Positions 35,168 to 43,982 of a DNA stretch of 64,000 nt are shown piece by piece. A program made the translations under genes and the position numbers. The stretch lies in contig NZ_KZ454936.1 in the NCBI RefSeq assembly GCF_002797315.1, positions 929,133 through 993,132 of the forward strand, written 5' to 3'. The stretch comes from Bacillus sp. FJAT-44742 (lineage in GTDB: Bacteria > Bacillota > Bacilli > Bacillales > Marinococcaceae). The notes beneath the pieces are model-generated. The model was not told the origin of the DNA. It was given only the letters and a program-made list of their open reading frames with translations, and did no database searches. The number at the start of each line of letters is the position of its first letter. The first letter of the stretch is position 1.

Positions 35168-35772
35168 AGACCCCTCAAAAGATTTACACAGTAGCAATCA
35201 CAGGTGCAAGCGGGGCGATTTATGGTGTGCGGTTAACAAAGGAGCTGCTTAAAAACCACTGTAAGGTACACCTTCTTATTTCAGAAGCCGGCTGGCAGGT
35301 GTTTCGAGAAGAGCTGAGGCTTGATACATCAAATAGGAGTGCCTGCCTTGAACAATTATTTGGAGAAGGGAATCTGGAGCACCTGCACACCCACAGTCTT
35401 CGTGATTTTACAGCTCCTATAGCCAGCGGTTCGTACAAAAACGACGGAATGATTATTATTCCTTGTTCCATGGGAACGTTATCCAAAATTGCTAATGGAA
35501 ACTCAGGGAATCTTTTAGAAAGAACGGCAGATGTCATGCTAAAAGAAGGAAGACGCTTGACCATTGTGCCAAGAGAAACGCCTTTGCATCAAATCCATTT
35601 AGAAAACATGACTGCTCTCTCAAAAGCAGGAGCCCATATTATTCCGGCGATGCCAGGCTTTTATCACCTTCCTGCATCACTTGATGATCTTGTTAACTTT
35701 GTAGTAGGGAAAGTGCTTGATAATTTAGGAGTTGAACATACCTTATTTACACGATGGGGGGAACAGCAGTGA
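35164..35772 (+). CDS. ubiX: UbiX-type flavin prenyltransferase
   Basis: It attaches a dimethylallyl group to FMN to make the prenylated cofactor of UbiD-type decarboxylases. The 202 residues begin with the FMN-binding VAITGASGAIYGVRL, with later PCSMGTLSKIANG and RLTIVPRETPL loops. ATG at 35164 overlaps the upstream stop by four bases; its own stop overlaps the next start (GTGA). It presumably serves the decarboxylation of the naphthoate intermediate; no UbiD gene is in the window. Confidence 0.9.
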   Translation: MKTPQKIYTVAITGASGAIYGVRLTKELLKNHCKVHLLISEAGWQVFREELRLDTSNRSACLEQLFGEGNLEHLHTHSLRDFTAPIASGSYKNDGMIIIPCSMGTLSKIANGNSGNLLERTADVMLKEGRRLTIVPRETPLHQIHLENMTALSKAGAHIIPAMPGFYHLPASLDDLVNFVVGKVLDNLGVEHTLFTRWGEQQ

Positions 35773-36632
35773 AGCTTGCAATCGGGGAAATTTCTTATAC
35801 AAACATATTGCCCCTTTATTATTTTTTAAAGCGTGAGGAGTTAGAGGAAAAAGGGTGCTCCTTTGTTCCCCAGATTCCGGCTCAACTGAATAAATCTATG
35901 AAGGAAGGAAGCGTTCATGTGGGGGGGATTTCTTCCTTTGCCTACGGACAGAATCCTGAGCTCTATGACCTTCTTCCCGATCTTTCTGTCTCTGCTAAAG
36001 GGAATGTCGGTTCTATTTTCTTATTTTCCAAAAAGCCTATAACTGAGCTTTCACACAGTGACATTGCGTTAACGAACAGCAGCGCCACATCAGTCCATTT
36101 ATTAAAAGTGATCCTTAAAGAGTTTTACAAACATGAAAATATTACGTACAATTTGATGGAGCCAAATGGAGCTGAGATGCTCAGAGAACATGACGCATGT
36201 CTTCTTATTGGTGATGATGCCATCTTTAAGAGCTGGGAAAAGTCTTCAGGGCTGTATGTTTATGATATCGGGGGACTCTGGTATGAAAATACAGGACTTC
36301 CTATGACGTTTGCAGTGATTGCAGTGAGAAAAGATATTGCAAGAAAAGAAAATCAGCTGCTTGAAGAACTCTATAAGAACCTCCAACGAAGTAAACAGCT
36401 GTCTATTCAGACCAATTTCCAGACCATGATTCAAGAAATTATTCATAAGCATGGCGGACGAAAAGAGTTTTGGGATCATTATTTCAGTGGATTAGTTTAT
36501 GATTTTTCAGAAAAGGAAAAAGAAGGCCTACTCTATTACTATCATTTAGTGTACAAACACAGATTTATTGAACAGCCTGTAAAACAGCTGTCCATGTGGA
36601 AGAAAGGTTTAGAGAGCCAAACCATTATTTGA
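35769..36632 (+). CDS. mqnA: Chorismate dehydratase, futalosine pathway
   Basis: It dehydrates chorismate to 3-[(1-carboxyvinyl)oxy]benzoate, the first committed step of the futalosine route to menaquinone. The 287 residues have a periplasmic-binding-like fold with IGEISYTNILPLYY at the N-terminus, VGGISSFAYG, and ALTNSSATSVHLLK, all typical of MqnA. GTG at 35769 follows GGGGGGAA and overlaps the ubiX stop. Chorismate is made by the aro genes encoded 3 kb downstream. Confidence 0.9.
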   Translation: MKLAIGEISYTNILPLYYFLKREELEEKGCSFVPQIPAQLNKSMKEGSVHVGGISSFAYGQNPELYDLLPDLSVSAKGNVGSIFLFSKKPITELSHSDIALTNSSATSVHLLKVILKEFYKHENITYNLMEPNGAEMLREHDACLLIGDDAIFKSWEKSSGLYVYDIGGLWYENTGLPMTFAVIAVRKDIARKENQLLEELYKNLQRSKQLSIQTNFQTMIQEIIHKHGGRKEFWDHYFSGLVYDFSEKEKEGLLYYYHLVYKHRFIEQPVKQLSMWKKGLESQTII

Positions 36633-36643
36633 AGGTGAACGCA

Positions 36644-37615
36644 ATGAAGTTGGCAGATTTATATAATTATTTAAGACCAGAGATTCAGAAAATTGAAGAG
36701 GAGCTGGAGCGCTCCGTTTTAACCACTCATCCTGTACTGGAAGATGCGTCCCTTCATTTGCTTAAAGCCGGCGGGAAAAGAATTCGTCCTGTTGTGGTGT
36801 TACTTGCAGGGAATTACGGTACGTATGATATTGAACGGATAAAGCACATTGCTGTCTCTCTTGAATTAATTCATATGGCTTCCCTTGTTCATGACGACGT
36901 CATTGACGATGCCGAGCTTCGAAGAGGGCAAAAGACCATCAAGGCGCAGTGGGATAACAGGGTAGCAATGTATTCAGGAGATTATTTGTTTGCTAAAGCG
37001 ATAGAAAAAGCTACATTTTTTGAAAAACCGGAAATCCATAAGGTTATATCTAATACGATGATTGAAATGTGTATTGGGGAAGTAGAGCAAATCAGGGATC
37101 AATATAACTGGGATCAAAATCTTCGTACATATTTACGACGTATTAGACGCAAAACAGCCATACTCATTGCCGTTAGCTGTGAACTAGGAGCGATGGCGTC
37201 AGATGCGAGTAAGGCTGACCAGCGACGACTTCATGCTTACGGATACAACCTGGGGATGTCCTATCAAATTATTGATGATGTTCTGGATTTTGTGGGAACA
37301 GAAAAAGAATTGGGCAAGCCGGCGGGGAGTGATCTCCTTCAGGGCAATATTACTTTACCGGTGTTGTATGCTATGGATAAGGATTCTTCTATGCGAGAGA
37401 AATTAAGAGAAATCTTTGCGAATGAAGATCCTGAAGAGGGACTAATGAGGGAAGTTCTGCAGGAAATCCGGGAATCCGGGGGTATGGAGTTTTCCAAAGA
37501 TATGAGCCAGCGCTATCTAAAAAAAGCCTTTGAAGCACTTGAAGGGCTGCCGGATATATCCGCCACAGAATCACTTCAAAGCATTGCAAAATATATTGGG
37601 AAAAGAGATCATTAA
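36644..37615 (+). CDS. hepT: Heptaprenyl diphosphate synthase component II
   Basis: The catalytic subunit of the synthase, adding isopentenyl units up to C35. The 323 residues have GGKRIRP (43-49), the first Asp-rich motif DDVIDD (84-89) and the second YQIIDDVLDF (about 205-215). ATG at 36644 follows GAAGGTGA; a longer frame overlapping mqnA has no ribosome-binding site. It ends the operon. Confidence 0.94.
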   Translation: MKLADLYNYLRPEIQKIEEELERSVLTTHPVLEDASLHLLKAGGKRIRPVVVLLAGNYGTYDIERIKHIAVSLELIHMASLVHDDVIDDAELRRGQKTIKAQWDNRVAMYSGDYLFAKAIEKATFFEKPEIHKVISNTMIEMCIGEVEQIRDQYNWDQNLRTYLRRIRRKTAILIAVSCELGAMASDASKADQRRLHAYGYNLGMSYQIIDDVLDFVGTEKELGKPAGSDLLQGNITLPVLYAMDKDSSMREKLREIFANEDPEEGLMREVLQEIRESGGMEFSKDMSQRYLKKAFEALEGLPDISATESLQSIAKYIGKRDH

Positions 37616-37618
37616 GGG

Positions 37619-37654
37619 AAGCTCTGTCTTTTTTATATAGGCAGAGCTTTGTTT
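37619..37654 (+). terminator. Terminator of the hepS-hepT operon
   Basis: AAGCTCTGTC pairs with GGCAGAGCTT (one G-U pair) around an 11-base loop, then TTGTTTG. A second hairpin, TAGGCTC / GAGCCTA, follows at 37658-37684. Confidence 0.7.
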
Positions 37655-37839
37655 GGGTAGGCTCTTTCCCATAAGAGGAGCCTAAGGCGAATATTCATTT
37701 TTAGGTCACTTGATTGTAGAGAAAAAGTGTAAGACGCCTTCTGGCCGCAGGGCCCCTAGGAAGACATGAGACAATGATCTGCCAGTATGAAAAAAAGAAA
37801 ACGATTCCAATAGATTGAAAAAAAAGAACGTTACTAATA
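37655..37839. other. Gap between hepT and ndk
   Basis: Holds a hairpin at 37658-37684 (TAGGCTC / GAGCCTA) and a GC-rich stretch at about 37730-37790 (CGCCTTCTGGCCGCAGGGCC and following) that differs in composition from the AT-rich surroundings and looks like a decayed intergenic repeat. No gene is visible. Confidence 0.4.
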
Positions 37840-37868
37840 TTGCTGCAGCAAGGAACTTTTGGTACAAT
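37840..37868 (+). promoter_or_regulatory. Promoter for ndk
   Basis: TTGCTG, 17-base spacer, TACAAT, 57 bases before ndk. Confidence 0.45.
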
Positions 37869-37924
37869 TATGAAGGTTGAAACGAGTTAAGTATTTATAC
37901 ATATGATAAAGAGAGGGATTTTTT

Positions 37925-38368
37925 ATGGAACAAACATTTGTAATGGTAAAGCCTGACGGCGTACAAAGAAATGTAGTAGGGGAAATTGTCAGCCGCTTTG
38001 AAAAGAAAGGGTACACGTTAGCAGGTGCTAAATTAATGACAATCTCCAATGAATTAGCTGAAAAGCATTACGGAGAGCATAAAGATAAGCCGTTTTTTGG
38101 TGAGTTGGTTGATTTTATTACTTCTGGTCCAGTGTTTGCAATGGTATGGGAGGGCGAAAATGTAATCGCTTCCGCTCGTCAGATGATGGGAGCTACCAAT
38201 CCTAGTGATGCAGCACCTGGCACGATCCGCGGTGACTTTGCCGTTCAAGTAGGAATGAATATCATTCATGGATCTGATTCAAGTGAGAGCGCAGAAAGAG
38301 AAATAGGGTTATTTTTTGAGAAAAGTGAACTTCAATCTTATACAAAAACGATTGGTACTTGGGTATAA
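37925..38368 (+). CDS. ndk: Nucleoside diphosphate kinase
   Basis: It balances NTP and dNTP pools by phosphate transfer through a phosphohistidine. The 147 residues include the phospho-His in NIIHGSDS (H115), the start [12 protein letters not shown], and the typical IRGDFA. ATG at 37925 follows GAGAGGG. Monocistronic, with a perfect terminator. Confidence 0.97.
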   Translation: MEQTFVMVKPDGVQRNVVGEIVSRFEKKGYTLAGAKLMTISNELAEKHYGEHKDKPFFGELVDFITSGPVFAMVWEGENVIASARQMMGATNPSDAAPGTIRGDFAVQVGMNIIHGSDSSESAEREIGLFFEKSELQSYTKTIGTWV

Positions 38369-38377
38369 GAAATAAGA

Positions 38378-38400
38378 AACCGGCAGATGCCGGTTTTTTG
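38378..38400 (+). terminator. Terminator of ndk
   Basis: AACCGGC / GCCGGTT stem with a 4-base loop and six T. Confidence 0.85.
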
Positions 38401-38564
38401 TATTTTCAAGACTTCTTATTAATACAGGCTGTGATACTTTTGGAAGAACGTTGTTAAGGGTGGAACAAGAGGGCTTTTGAAAATGCTGGCAGGTTCATTC
38501 TTTTTGTGGTACAAAGAGACTATTACATTTACATATTTATTGACAGCAGAGGGGACATAAGAAG

Positions 38565-39386
38565 ATGGGGGAAGAGAAAATTACAGGGGGCCTTCTCGAT
38601 GAAAAGCAGGATTATGAACGTTTTAAATTCGAGATTTTGAAAAAAACAGGTATAGACTTGAATTTGTATAAAGAAGCTCAGATGAAAAGAAGGCTTACAG
38701 CATTTTATGAAAAACAAGGGTTTTCCAATTTTTCAGCCTTTTATCAGCATGGCTTAACAAAACAAGCTGAGCTGTTAGATGATTTTCTTGAAAGAATTAC
38801 GATTAACGTGTCTGAATTTTATAGAAACCCAGGACGTTGGCAGGTTTTATCAGAAAAAATACTGCCTCGTTTATTATCGGAAACAAAGAGCCTTAATGCC
38901 TGGTCTGCCGCTTGTTCGCAAGGGGAAGAGCCTTATACGCTGGCCATGATTATGGAGTCTCACTTTCCCGACTGTCTCTACAACATTTTAGCCACAGATA
39001 TCGATCAATCTGTAATTAAAAGGGCAGAAGCAGGCTTTTACAGTGAACGTTCATTAAAAAATGTTCCTCCGCTGGCCAAAAATGAATTTTTTCAAAAAGA
39101 GTCTTCAGGCTACAGGGTCGCTCCAGACATTAAGAGAAATGTCAGTTTTACTACACAAAACCTGTTGTCCGAGCCTTTTAGCAAAGGCTTGAACCTGGTG
39201 ATATGCAGAAATGTACTGATATATTTTACCGAAGAAGCAAAAGAAATTCTTTACAAGAAATTTAACCGAGCGTTAACGATCGGGGGAGTTCTTTTTGTAG
39301 GAAGCACTGAGCAGATTTTTAATCCTGAACAATATGGTTTTGAAGCAGAGGATACATTTTTTTATAAAAAAATAAAAAATATATAG
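38565..39386 (+). CDS. cheR: Chemotaxis receptor methyltransferase CheR
   Basis: It methylates glutamates of chemoreceptors using SAM. The 273 residues comprise an N-terminal helical domain (about 15-85), then the catalytic domain with NVSEFYRNP, SAACSQGEEPYTLAM (motif I), ATDID and VICRNVLIYF. A short N-terminal extension precedes the family start. ATG at 38565 follows AGAGGGG. Position between ndk and aroF is as in B. subtilis. Implies a motile cell. Confidence 0.93.
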   Translation: MGEEKITGGLLDEKQDYERFKFEILKKTGIDLNLYKEAQMKRRLTAFYEKQGFSNFSAFYQHGLTKQAELLDDFLERITINVSEFYRNPGRWQVLSEKILPRLLSETKSLNAWSAACSQGEEPYTLAMIMESHFPDCLYNILATDIDQSVIKRAEAGFYSERSLKNVPPLAKNEFFQKESSGYRVAPDIKRNVSFTTQNLLSEPFSKGLNLVICRNVLIYFTEEAKEILYKKFNRALTIGGVLFVGSTEQIFNPEQYGFEAEDTFFYKKIKNI

Positions 39387-39489
39387 GCGTGAGAGAGGTC
39401 AGACTGTCCCCTTTCATCCTTAAAACTGGCAGGAAGATTCAAAATAATAGAAGAATTTTGGTCTGAGCTTTCAAATGAAAGCAAGAATA

Positions 39490-39498
39490 TGTTATCAT
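39490..39498 (+). promoter_or_regulatory. Extended -10 promoter for the aro supraoperon
   Basis: TGTTATCAT fits TGn-TATNAT, 59 bases before aroF; TTCAAA lies 17 bases upstream of the -10 as a weak -35. Confidence 0.4.
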
Positions 39499-39556
39499 TT
39501 AATGCATAAAAGCGCTAAAGAGATAAGAACAGTGAGAAGAGGAGTGGAGTTGTAAT

Positions 39557-40729
39557 ATGAGATATTTGACAGCAGGAGAATCTCATGGCCCGCAGCAAAC
39601 TACGATTATTGAAGGAGTACCTGCTCACCTCGAATTATTGCAGGAAGACATAAATAAAGAGCTGCTGCGCCGGCAGGGAGGATACGGCCGCGGGCGCCGC
39701 ATGCAAATTGAAAAGGATCAGGTGGAAATTTTAAGCGGCGTCAGGCACGGTAAGACAACAGGTGCTCCCATAACGTTAGTCGTAAAAAATGATGATTATA
39801 AGCATTGGACAAAAATAATGGGTACTGATCCTCTCACTGAAGAGGAAGAAAAAGAAGTGAAAAGGAAAATCACCCGGCCAAGGCCAGGACATGCTGATTT
39901 AAATGGAGCCATTAAATATAATCACCGAGATATGAGAAATGTGCTAGAGCGCTCTTCTGCTAGAGAAACTACTGCCAGAGTATGCGCCGGAGCAGTAGCT
40001 AAAAAGTTTTTAAAGAGCCTTGGCATTGAAGTGGCCGGACAGGTATTGGAAATCGGCGGGGTGAAAGCTGAAAATACCGAGTATAACGGTATTAAGGACC
40101 TTCAGGAAAGAACCGAATCTTCTCCTGTTCGCTGCTTAGATGAAGAAGCGGGAAAGAAAATGATGGAAGCTATCGACCAGGCAAAAAAAGAGGGAGATTC
40201 AATTGGCGGTGTGGTGCAGGCTGTAGTAGAAGGTCTTCCCGTTGGGCTAGGAAGCTATGTTCATTACGACCGAAAGCTTGATGGGAAAATTTCAGGCGCG
40301 GTAATGAGTATTAACGCCTTTAAAGGTGTGGAGATAGGCATTGGTTTTGAAGCCGCACGCAAGCCGGGAAGCAAGGTTCATGATGAGATTACTTGGGATG
40401 AAAAGGAAGGGTATAAAAGAAAAACAAATAACCTCGGGGGATTTGAAGGAGGCATGACAAACGGTATGCCAGTTTTGGTCCAGGGTGTCATGAAGCCGAT
40501 TCCTACATTATATAAGCCTTTAAATAGCATAGATATCGATTCCAAAGAATCTTTTCAGGCAAGTATCGAAAGGTCTGACAGCTGTGCAGTGCCCGCGGCC
40601 TCTGTTGTAATGGAGAATGTAGTAGCATTTGAAGTGGCAAAAGCGATCGTAGAAGCATTCGGAGCGGACAGAATGGATGCCTTGAAACGAAATCTTGAAG
40701 AACAGCGACAGTGGGAGAGGGAATTTTAA
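39557..40729 (+). CDS. aroF: Chorismate synthase (aroF in Bacillus naming)
   Basis: It makes chorismate from EPSP using reduced FMN. The 390 residues start with [12 protein letters not shown], and include [23 protein letters not shown]-type substrate contacts, [13 protein letters not shown] and a C-terminal FG/RMD segment. The symbol aroF follows B. subtilis; the E. coli name is aroC. ATG at 39557 follows AAGAGGAG. First gene of the aromatic supraoperon; its stop overlaps the aroB start. Confidence 0.96.
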   Translation: MRYLTAGESHGPQQTTIIEGVPAHLELLQEDINKELLRRQGGYGRGRRMQIEKDQVEILSGVRHGKTTGAPITLVVKNDDYKHWTKIMGTDPLTEEEEKEVKRKITRPRPGHADLNGAIKYNHRDMRNVLERSSARETTARVCAGAVAKKFLKSLGIEVAGQVLEIGGVKAENTEYNGIKDLQERTESSPVRCLDEEAGKKMMEAIDQAKKEGDSIGGVVQAVVEGLPVGLGSYVHYDRKLDGKISGAVMSINAFKGVEIGIGFEAARKPGSKVHDEITWDEKEGYKRKTNNLGGFEGGMTNGMPVLVQGVMKPIPTLYKPLNSIDIDSKESFQASIERSDSCAVPAASVVMENVVAFEVAKAIVEAFGADRMDALKRNLEEQRQWEREF

Positions 40730-41805
40730 TGGAACCGACGTTAACCATCCGTTCCTCCTCAGGAGAATATCCTATCTGGGTTGGAGCGAACATCAGAAAG
40801 CAGGCAGGGATGCTGTTAAAAGACATCCTCAGCGGAAAAAGCAAAGTTCTTATTGTGACTGATCGCAAGGTCGGTTCTGTTTATCTCACAGAGGTGTCGG
40901 AAGCTTTTGCTCCTTTTCTTCCTGTAGAAACAGCTGTGTTACCGGCAGGGGAAGAAACCAAATCTTTCACTCAATATGAAAATTTACTGACAAAGGCTCT
41001 TGAAAAGGGACTAGACCGCCAGTCAATTATCGTTGCACTAGGCGGGGGTGTAATTGGTGACATTGCCGGGTTTATGGCAGCTACTTATATGAGAGGGATT
41101 CCTTTTATTCAAATGCCGACTACTCTTCTTGCCCATGACAGCAGTGTGGGGGGGAAGACAGGGATCAATCACCCTCTTGGCAAAAACATGGTGGGAGCTT
41201 TCCATCAGCCGAAAGCCGTTTTGTATGATACTAACACTCTTCTTACCTTGCCGGATGAAGAGTGGAGGTCAGGTTTTGCTGAAATGATTAAGCATGCCTA
41301 CATCAGTAATCAAGAGTTTGTGGAGCTGCTTAAAAAGAAAGTTCAGTCGATCTCAGACTTAAAGTCAGACCAAATCAAAGACCTGCTTACTCGCTCCATT
41401 CAAGTGAAAGCTGACATCGTTCAAGACGATGAAAAAGAATCAGGGGTCAGAGGTTATTTGAATTTCGGCCACACTCTTGGCCATGCTATTGAAAAAAACA
41501 TAGGCTATGGAGGCCTTACCCACGGCGAGGCTGTCGTTATCGGCATCTTATTTTCAATGAAAGTAAGCAACGCCTTGCAACTGTCTGCCTGGGACGTAGA
41601 AAGTGAAGAAAAATGGTTAGAAGATTTGGGATACCCTGTAAATAAACATAAAGACCTGTCTCATAAAGAGTTAATTGAGACAATGAAAAAGGATAAAAAG
41701 TCTTCAAAAGGCCAGATACGAATGGTTCTTCTTCCAGAACCGGGAAAACCAATGATTGCTGCCGTGGAAGAGAAAGTTATTCAGAATGTATTGGCTGATA
41801 AGTAA
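40729..41805 (+). CDS. aroB: 3-dehydroquinate synthase
   Basis: An NAD- and metal-dependent enzyme forming 3-dehydroquinate from DAHP. The 358 residues show LGGGVIGDIAGFMAATYMRG, PTTLLAHDSSVGGKTGINH and the metal ligands in HTLGHAIE (His) and THGEAV. ATG at 40729 overlaps the aroF stop (TAATG) and follows GAGAGGGA, so it is translationally coupled. Confidence 0.96.
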   Translation: MEPTLTIRSSSGEYPIWVGANIRKQAGMLLKDILSGKSKVLIVTDRKVGSVYLTEVSEAFAPFLPVETAVLPAGEETKSFTQYENLLTKALEKGLDRQSIIVALGGGVIGDIAGFMAATYMRGIPFIQMPTTLLAHDSSVGGKTGINHPLGKNMVGAFHQPKAVLYDTNTLLTLPDEEWRSGFAEMIKHAYISNQEFVELLKKKVQSISDLKSDQIKDLLTRSIQVKADIVQDDEKESGVRGYLNFGHTLGHAIEKNIGYGGLTHGEAVVIGILFSMKVSNALQLSAWDVESEEKWLEDLGYPVNKHKDLSHKELIETMKKDKKSSKGQIRMVLLPEPGKPMIAAVEEKVIQNVLADK

Positions 41806-41817
41806 AGGGGGAGGACA

Positions 41818-42201
41818 ATGATTAGAGGTATTCGGGGGGCTATTACTGTAGAAAACAACCAGTCCGAAGACATTTTACAAGCTACCACATCTTTATTACA
41901 GCAGATGATTGATAAAAATGGAATAAACGCTGAGCAAGTCGCTCACATTTGGTTTACAGTAACAAAGGATCTGGATACTGCCTTTCCGGCAAAGGTAACA
42001 AGATCCTTTGAAGGCTGGCAATACGTGCCTGTTATGTGTGCGACGGAAATTCCTGTGCCTGGCAGTCTTGAAAAGTGCATAAGGATCATGGTAACCGTTG
42101 ATACAGCCAAAGCCCAGGAAGAAATTAACCATGTATACCTTGGCGGAGCGTCCGTTCTTCGTCCTGATTTAGGTTTGACAAATTCTCAAGATGCAAGGTA
42201 A
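41818..42201 (+). CDS. aroH: Monofunctional chorismate mutase (AroH type)
   Basis: It converts chorismate to prephenate for tyrosine and phenylalanine. The 127 residues match the trimeric AroH fold of B. subtilis: RGIRGAITVENN, FTVTKDLDTAFPA and VTVDTAKAQ with the active-site Arg, Glu and Tyr-region. ATG at 41818 follows GGGGGAGG. The trp promoter lies inside the end of this gene. Confidence 0.95.
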   Translation: MIRGIRGAITVENNQSEDILQATTSLLQQMIDKNGINAEQVAHIWFTVTKDLDTAFPAKVTRSFEGWQYVPVMCATEIPVPGSLEKCIRIMVTVDTAKAQEEINHVYLGGASVLRPDLGLTNSQDAR

Positions 42202-42204
42202 CAT
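42175..42204 (+). promoter_or_regulatory. trp promoter inside the 3' end of aroH
   Basis: A perfect -35 TTGACA (42175-42180), 18-base spacer and TAACAT (42199-42204). Transcription would begin near 42211, just before the TRAP site. B. subtilis has an equivalent trp promoter at this place within the aro operon. Confidence 0.7.
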
Positions 42205-42216
42205 GAAAGAAGTTTA

Positions 42217-42294
42217 GAGCTGAGATTAGGATAAAGATTGTAAGTTGAAAGAAAAGAGCAGAGTGAGAGTTGAGCAGAGTATAGTTGAGCGGAG
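42217..42294 (+). promoter_or_regulatory. TRAP-binding site in the trpE leader
   Basis: Eleven GAG/TAG triplets: GAG 42217, GAG 42222, TAG 42227, then after 26 bases GAG 42256, 42261, 42267, 42272, 42277, TAG 42282, GAG 42287 and 42292. Spacers are two bases (one is three). Eleven equals the number of subunits in the TRAP ring. Nine are GAG and two TAG. Bound TRAP should favour the terminator at 42316. Confidence 0.93.
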
Positions 42295-42315
42295 AAGGAA
42301 AAGTTATGTCCTTTT

Positions 42316-42358
42316 AAGCCTAAAGCTCCAGCGCTTTAGGCTTTTCAATTTAATTTAG
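42316..42358 (+). terminator. trp attenuator
   Basis: Stem AAGCCTAAAGC (42316-42326) and GCTTTAGGCTT (42333-42343) with a 6-base loop and a T-rich tail (TTCAATTTAATTT). The upstream AGCGGAG, part of the TRAP site, can pair with CTCC..GCT in this stem, which would form the competing anti-terminator when TRAP is absent. Confidence 0.85.
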
Positions 42359-42398
42359 ATAAATAAATAAAGTCTCCCCTCCCCCCTCCTCTTGTACT

Positions 42399-42428
42399 CC
42401 TCTCACGGTACAAATTTTCGTAGAGAGG
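42399..42428 (+). promoter_or_regulatory. Hairpin covering the trpE ribosome-binding site
   Basis: CCTCTC (42399-42404) pairs with GAGAGG (42423-42428), which includes the ribosome-binding site of trpE. More pyrimidine blocks (CCCCTCCCCCCTCCTC) lie just upstream as alternative partners. In B. subtilis TRAP also blocks trpE translation through such a hairpin. Confidence 0.6.
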
Positions 42429-42437
42429 TGAATGAAA

Positions 42438-43982
42438 ATGTCTGAAACAACGAACAGTCAATTTCTTGAATATTCCCATACTTATCGCACGGTGCCTTAT
42501 GTCCGCCGTTTTTTTGCAGATGCGTTAACACCTATACAACTTTATAAACAAGTAGAAGGGGAAGCTGTTTTCCTCCTTGAAAGCAAGGATGAAGCGTCAC
42601 CTTGGTCAAGATATTCCTTTATAGGATTGAACCCTATATACCGCATTGATGGGAGACAGGGGGAATTCACCTTTAAGAGGATGAATAAGGAAACTGTCTT
42701 GGCATCTACAGATTTAACAAGCCTTTTTGCAGATGCGCTGCAGTGGATTAATCCTGCACCCTCCGAGCTTGAAGTGCCTTTTTCAGGGGGAGCTGTTGGA
42801 GTGGTTCCTTTTGATGCGGCTGAAGACTTTGAGCCGGTTTTAAAAGAGCAGAGCAGGGACGAAGAAAGAGAAGACATTCACTTTTTATTCTGTGAAACAA
42901 TTATAGCGTTAGACCATAACAGCAAGGAATTATCTATTATACACCATGCTGATACTCAATCTAGTACAGCGGGAACAGCTTATAAAAAAGCACAGGAAGA
43001 AGTTGAAAGAGTGAGCTCTTTATTCAGGAACAGCTCACAGGAAGGACTGCTGTCTGAGCCTATAACTGCTAACTTGACCCCCGATTTTTCTTCGGTACGT
43101 TCTAACTATAACAAAGAACAATTTGAAGAAGATGTAAAAAAGATCAAAGAATACATTCATGCCGGGGACATATTTCAAGCTGTTTTATCTCAGCGTTTCG
43201 AACGGGAAGTTACAGTAACAGCATTTGACATTTACCGTGTATTACGAATGATTAATCCTTCTCCATACTTGTTTTATTTACATTTTGAAAATTACGAAAT
43301 AGTAGGAAGTTCTCCGGAAAGACTTGTCCAGATTCATAATGAACATGTTGAAATTCACCCGATTGCCGGTACAAGAAAACGAGGTCAAACCCTTGAAGAA
43401 GACGAAGCGCTGGCAAAGGAGCTCCTTGATGATGAGAAAGAGAGAGCTGAGCATTACATGCTTGTGGATTTGGCAAGAAATGACGTAGGCAGAATAGCCG
43501 AGTATGGCAGCGTGGAGACTCCTGTACTCCTGGAGATCGGACGTTTTTCTCACGTAATGCATATCATTTCCAAAGTTACCGGCAGACTGTCTAAACAAAA
43601 GCAGCCCTTGGAAGCTCTCATGGCAGCATTTCCTGCAGGAACGGTATCTGGAGCGCCAAAAATACGGGCCATGGAAATTCTTAAGGAACTTGAACCTGAT
43701 CGCCGGGGAGTGTACGCAGGAGCCGTGACATATGTGGGGTATGACGGAAATGTCGATTCTTGTATTGCTATCCGCACGATGGTAGTCAAAAATGGGAAGG
43801 CGTATATTCAAGCAGGAGCAGGCGTTGTAGCTGATTCTGTTCCAGAAAAGGAATATGAAGAAACGCAAAACAAAGCTGGCGCTTTAATCAGAGCTATTGA
43901 AACAGCAGAGACCATGTTTAGCCGAGAAAAGAATGAGGGGAGTGGAAACCATGATCAAAGCCATGCTGAACGCTTGTATTAA
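42438..43982 (+). CDS. trpE: Anthranilate synthase component I
   Basis: It makes anthranilate from chorismate, with glutamine-derived ammonia from TrpG/PabA (not in this window). 514 residues, with the N-terminal Trp-binding motif (LLES near 45) and the C-terminal chorismate-binding domain: SPYLFYLHF, GSSPERLV, HPIAGTRKRG, DLARNDVGR and the C-terminal GAGVVADS. ATG at 42438 lies seven bases after AGAGGTGA; the earlier ATG at 42432 is too close. Regulation: TRAP attenuation plus translational hairpin. Confidence 0.95.
   Translation: MSETTNSQFLEYSHTYRTVPYVRRFFADALTPIQLYKQVEGEAVFLLESKDEASPWSRYSFIGLNPIYRIDGRQGEFTFKRMNKETVLASTDLTSLFADALQWINPAPSELEVPFSGGAVGVVPFDAAEDFEPVLKEQSRDEEREDIHFLFCETIIALDHNSKELSIIHHADTQSSTAGTAYKKAQEEVERVSSLFRNSSQEGLLSEPITANLTPDFSSVRSNYNKEQFEEDVKKIKEYIHAGDIFQAVLSQRFEREVTVTAFDIYRVLRMINPSPYLFYLHFENYEIVGSSPERLVQIHNEHVEIHPIAGTRKRGQTLEEDEALAKELLDDEKERAEHYMLVDLARNDVGRIAEYGSVETPVLLEIGRFSHVMHIISKVTGRLSKQKQPLEALMAAFPAGTVSGAPKIRAMEILKELEPDRRGVYAGAVTYVGYDGNVDSCIAIRTMVVKNGKAYIQAGAGVVADSVPEKEYEETQNKAGALIRAIETAETMFSREKNEGSGNHDQSHAERLY

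Noticed and set aside
43278-43868. A 196-codon minus-strand frame inside trpE
   Set aside because: It is antisense to the conserved chorismate-binding domain of trpE, has no ribosome-binding site and a Phe/Ser/His-rich composition typical of shadow frames.
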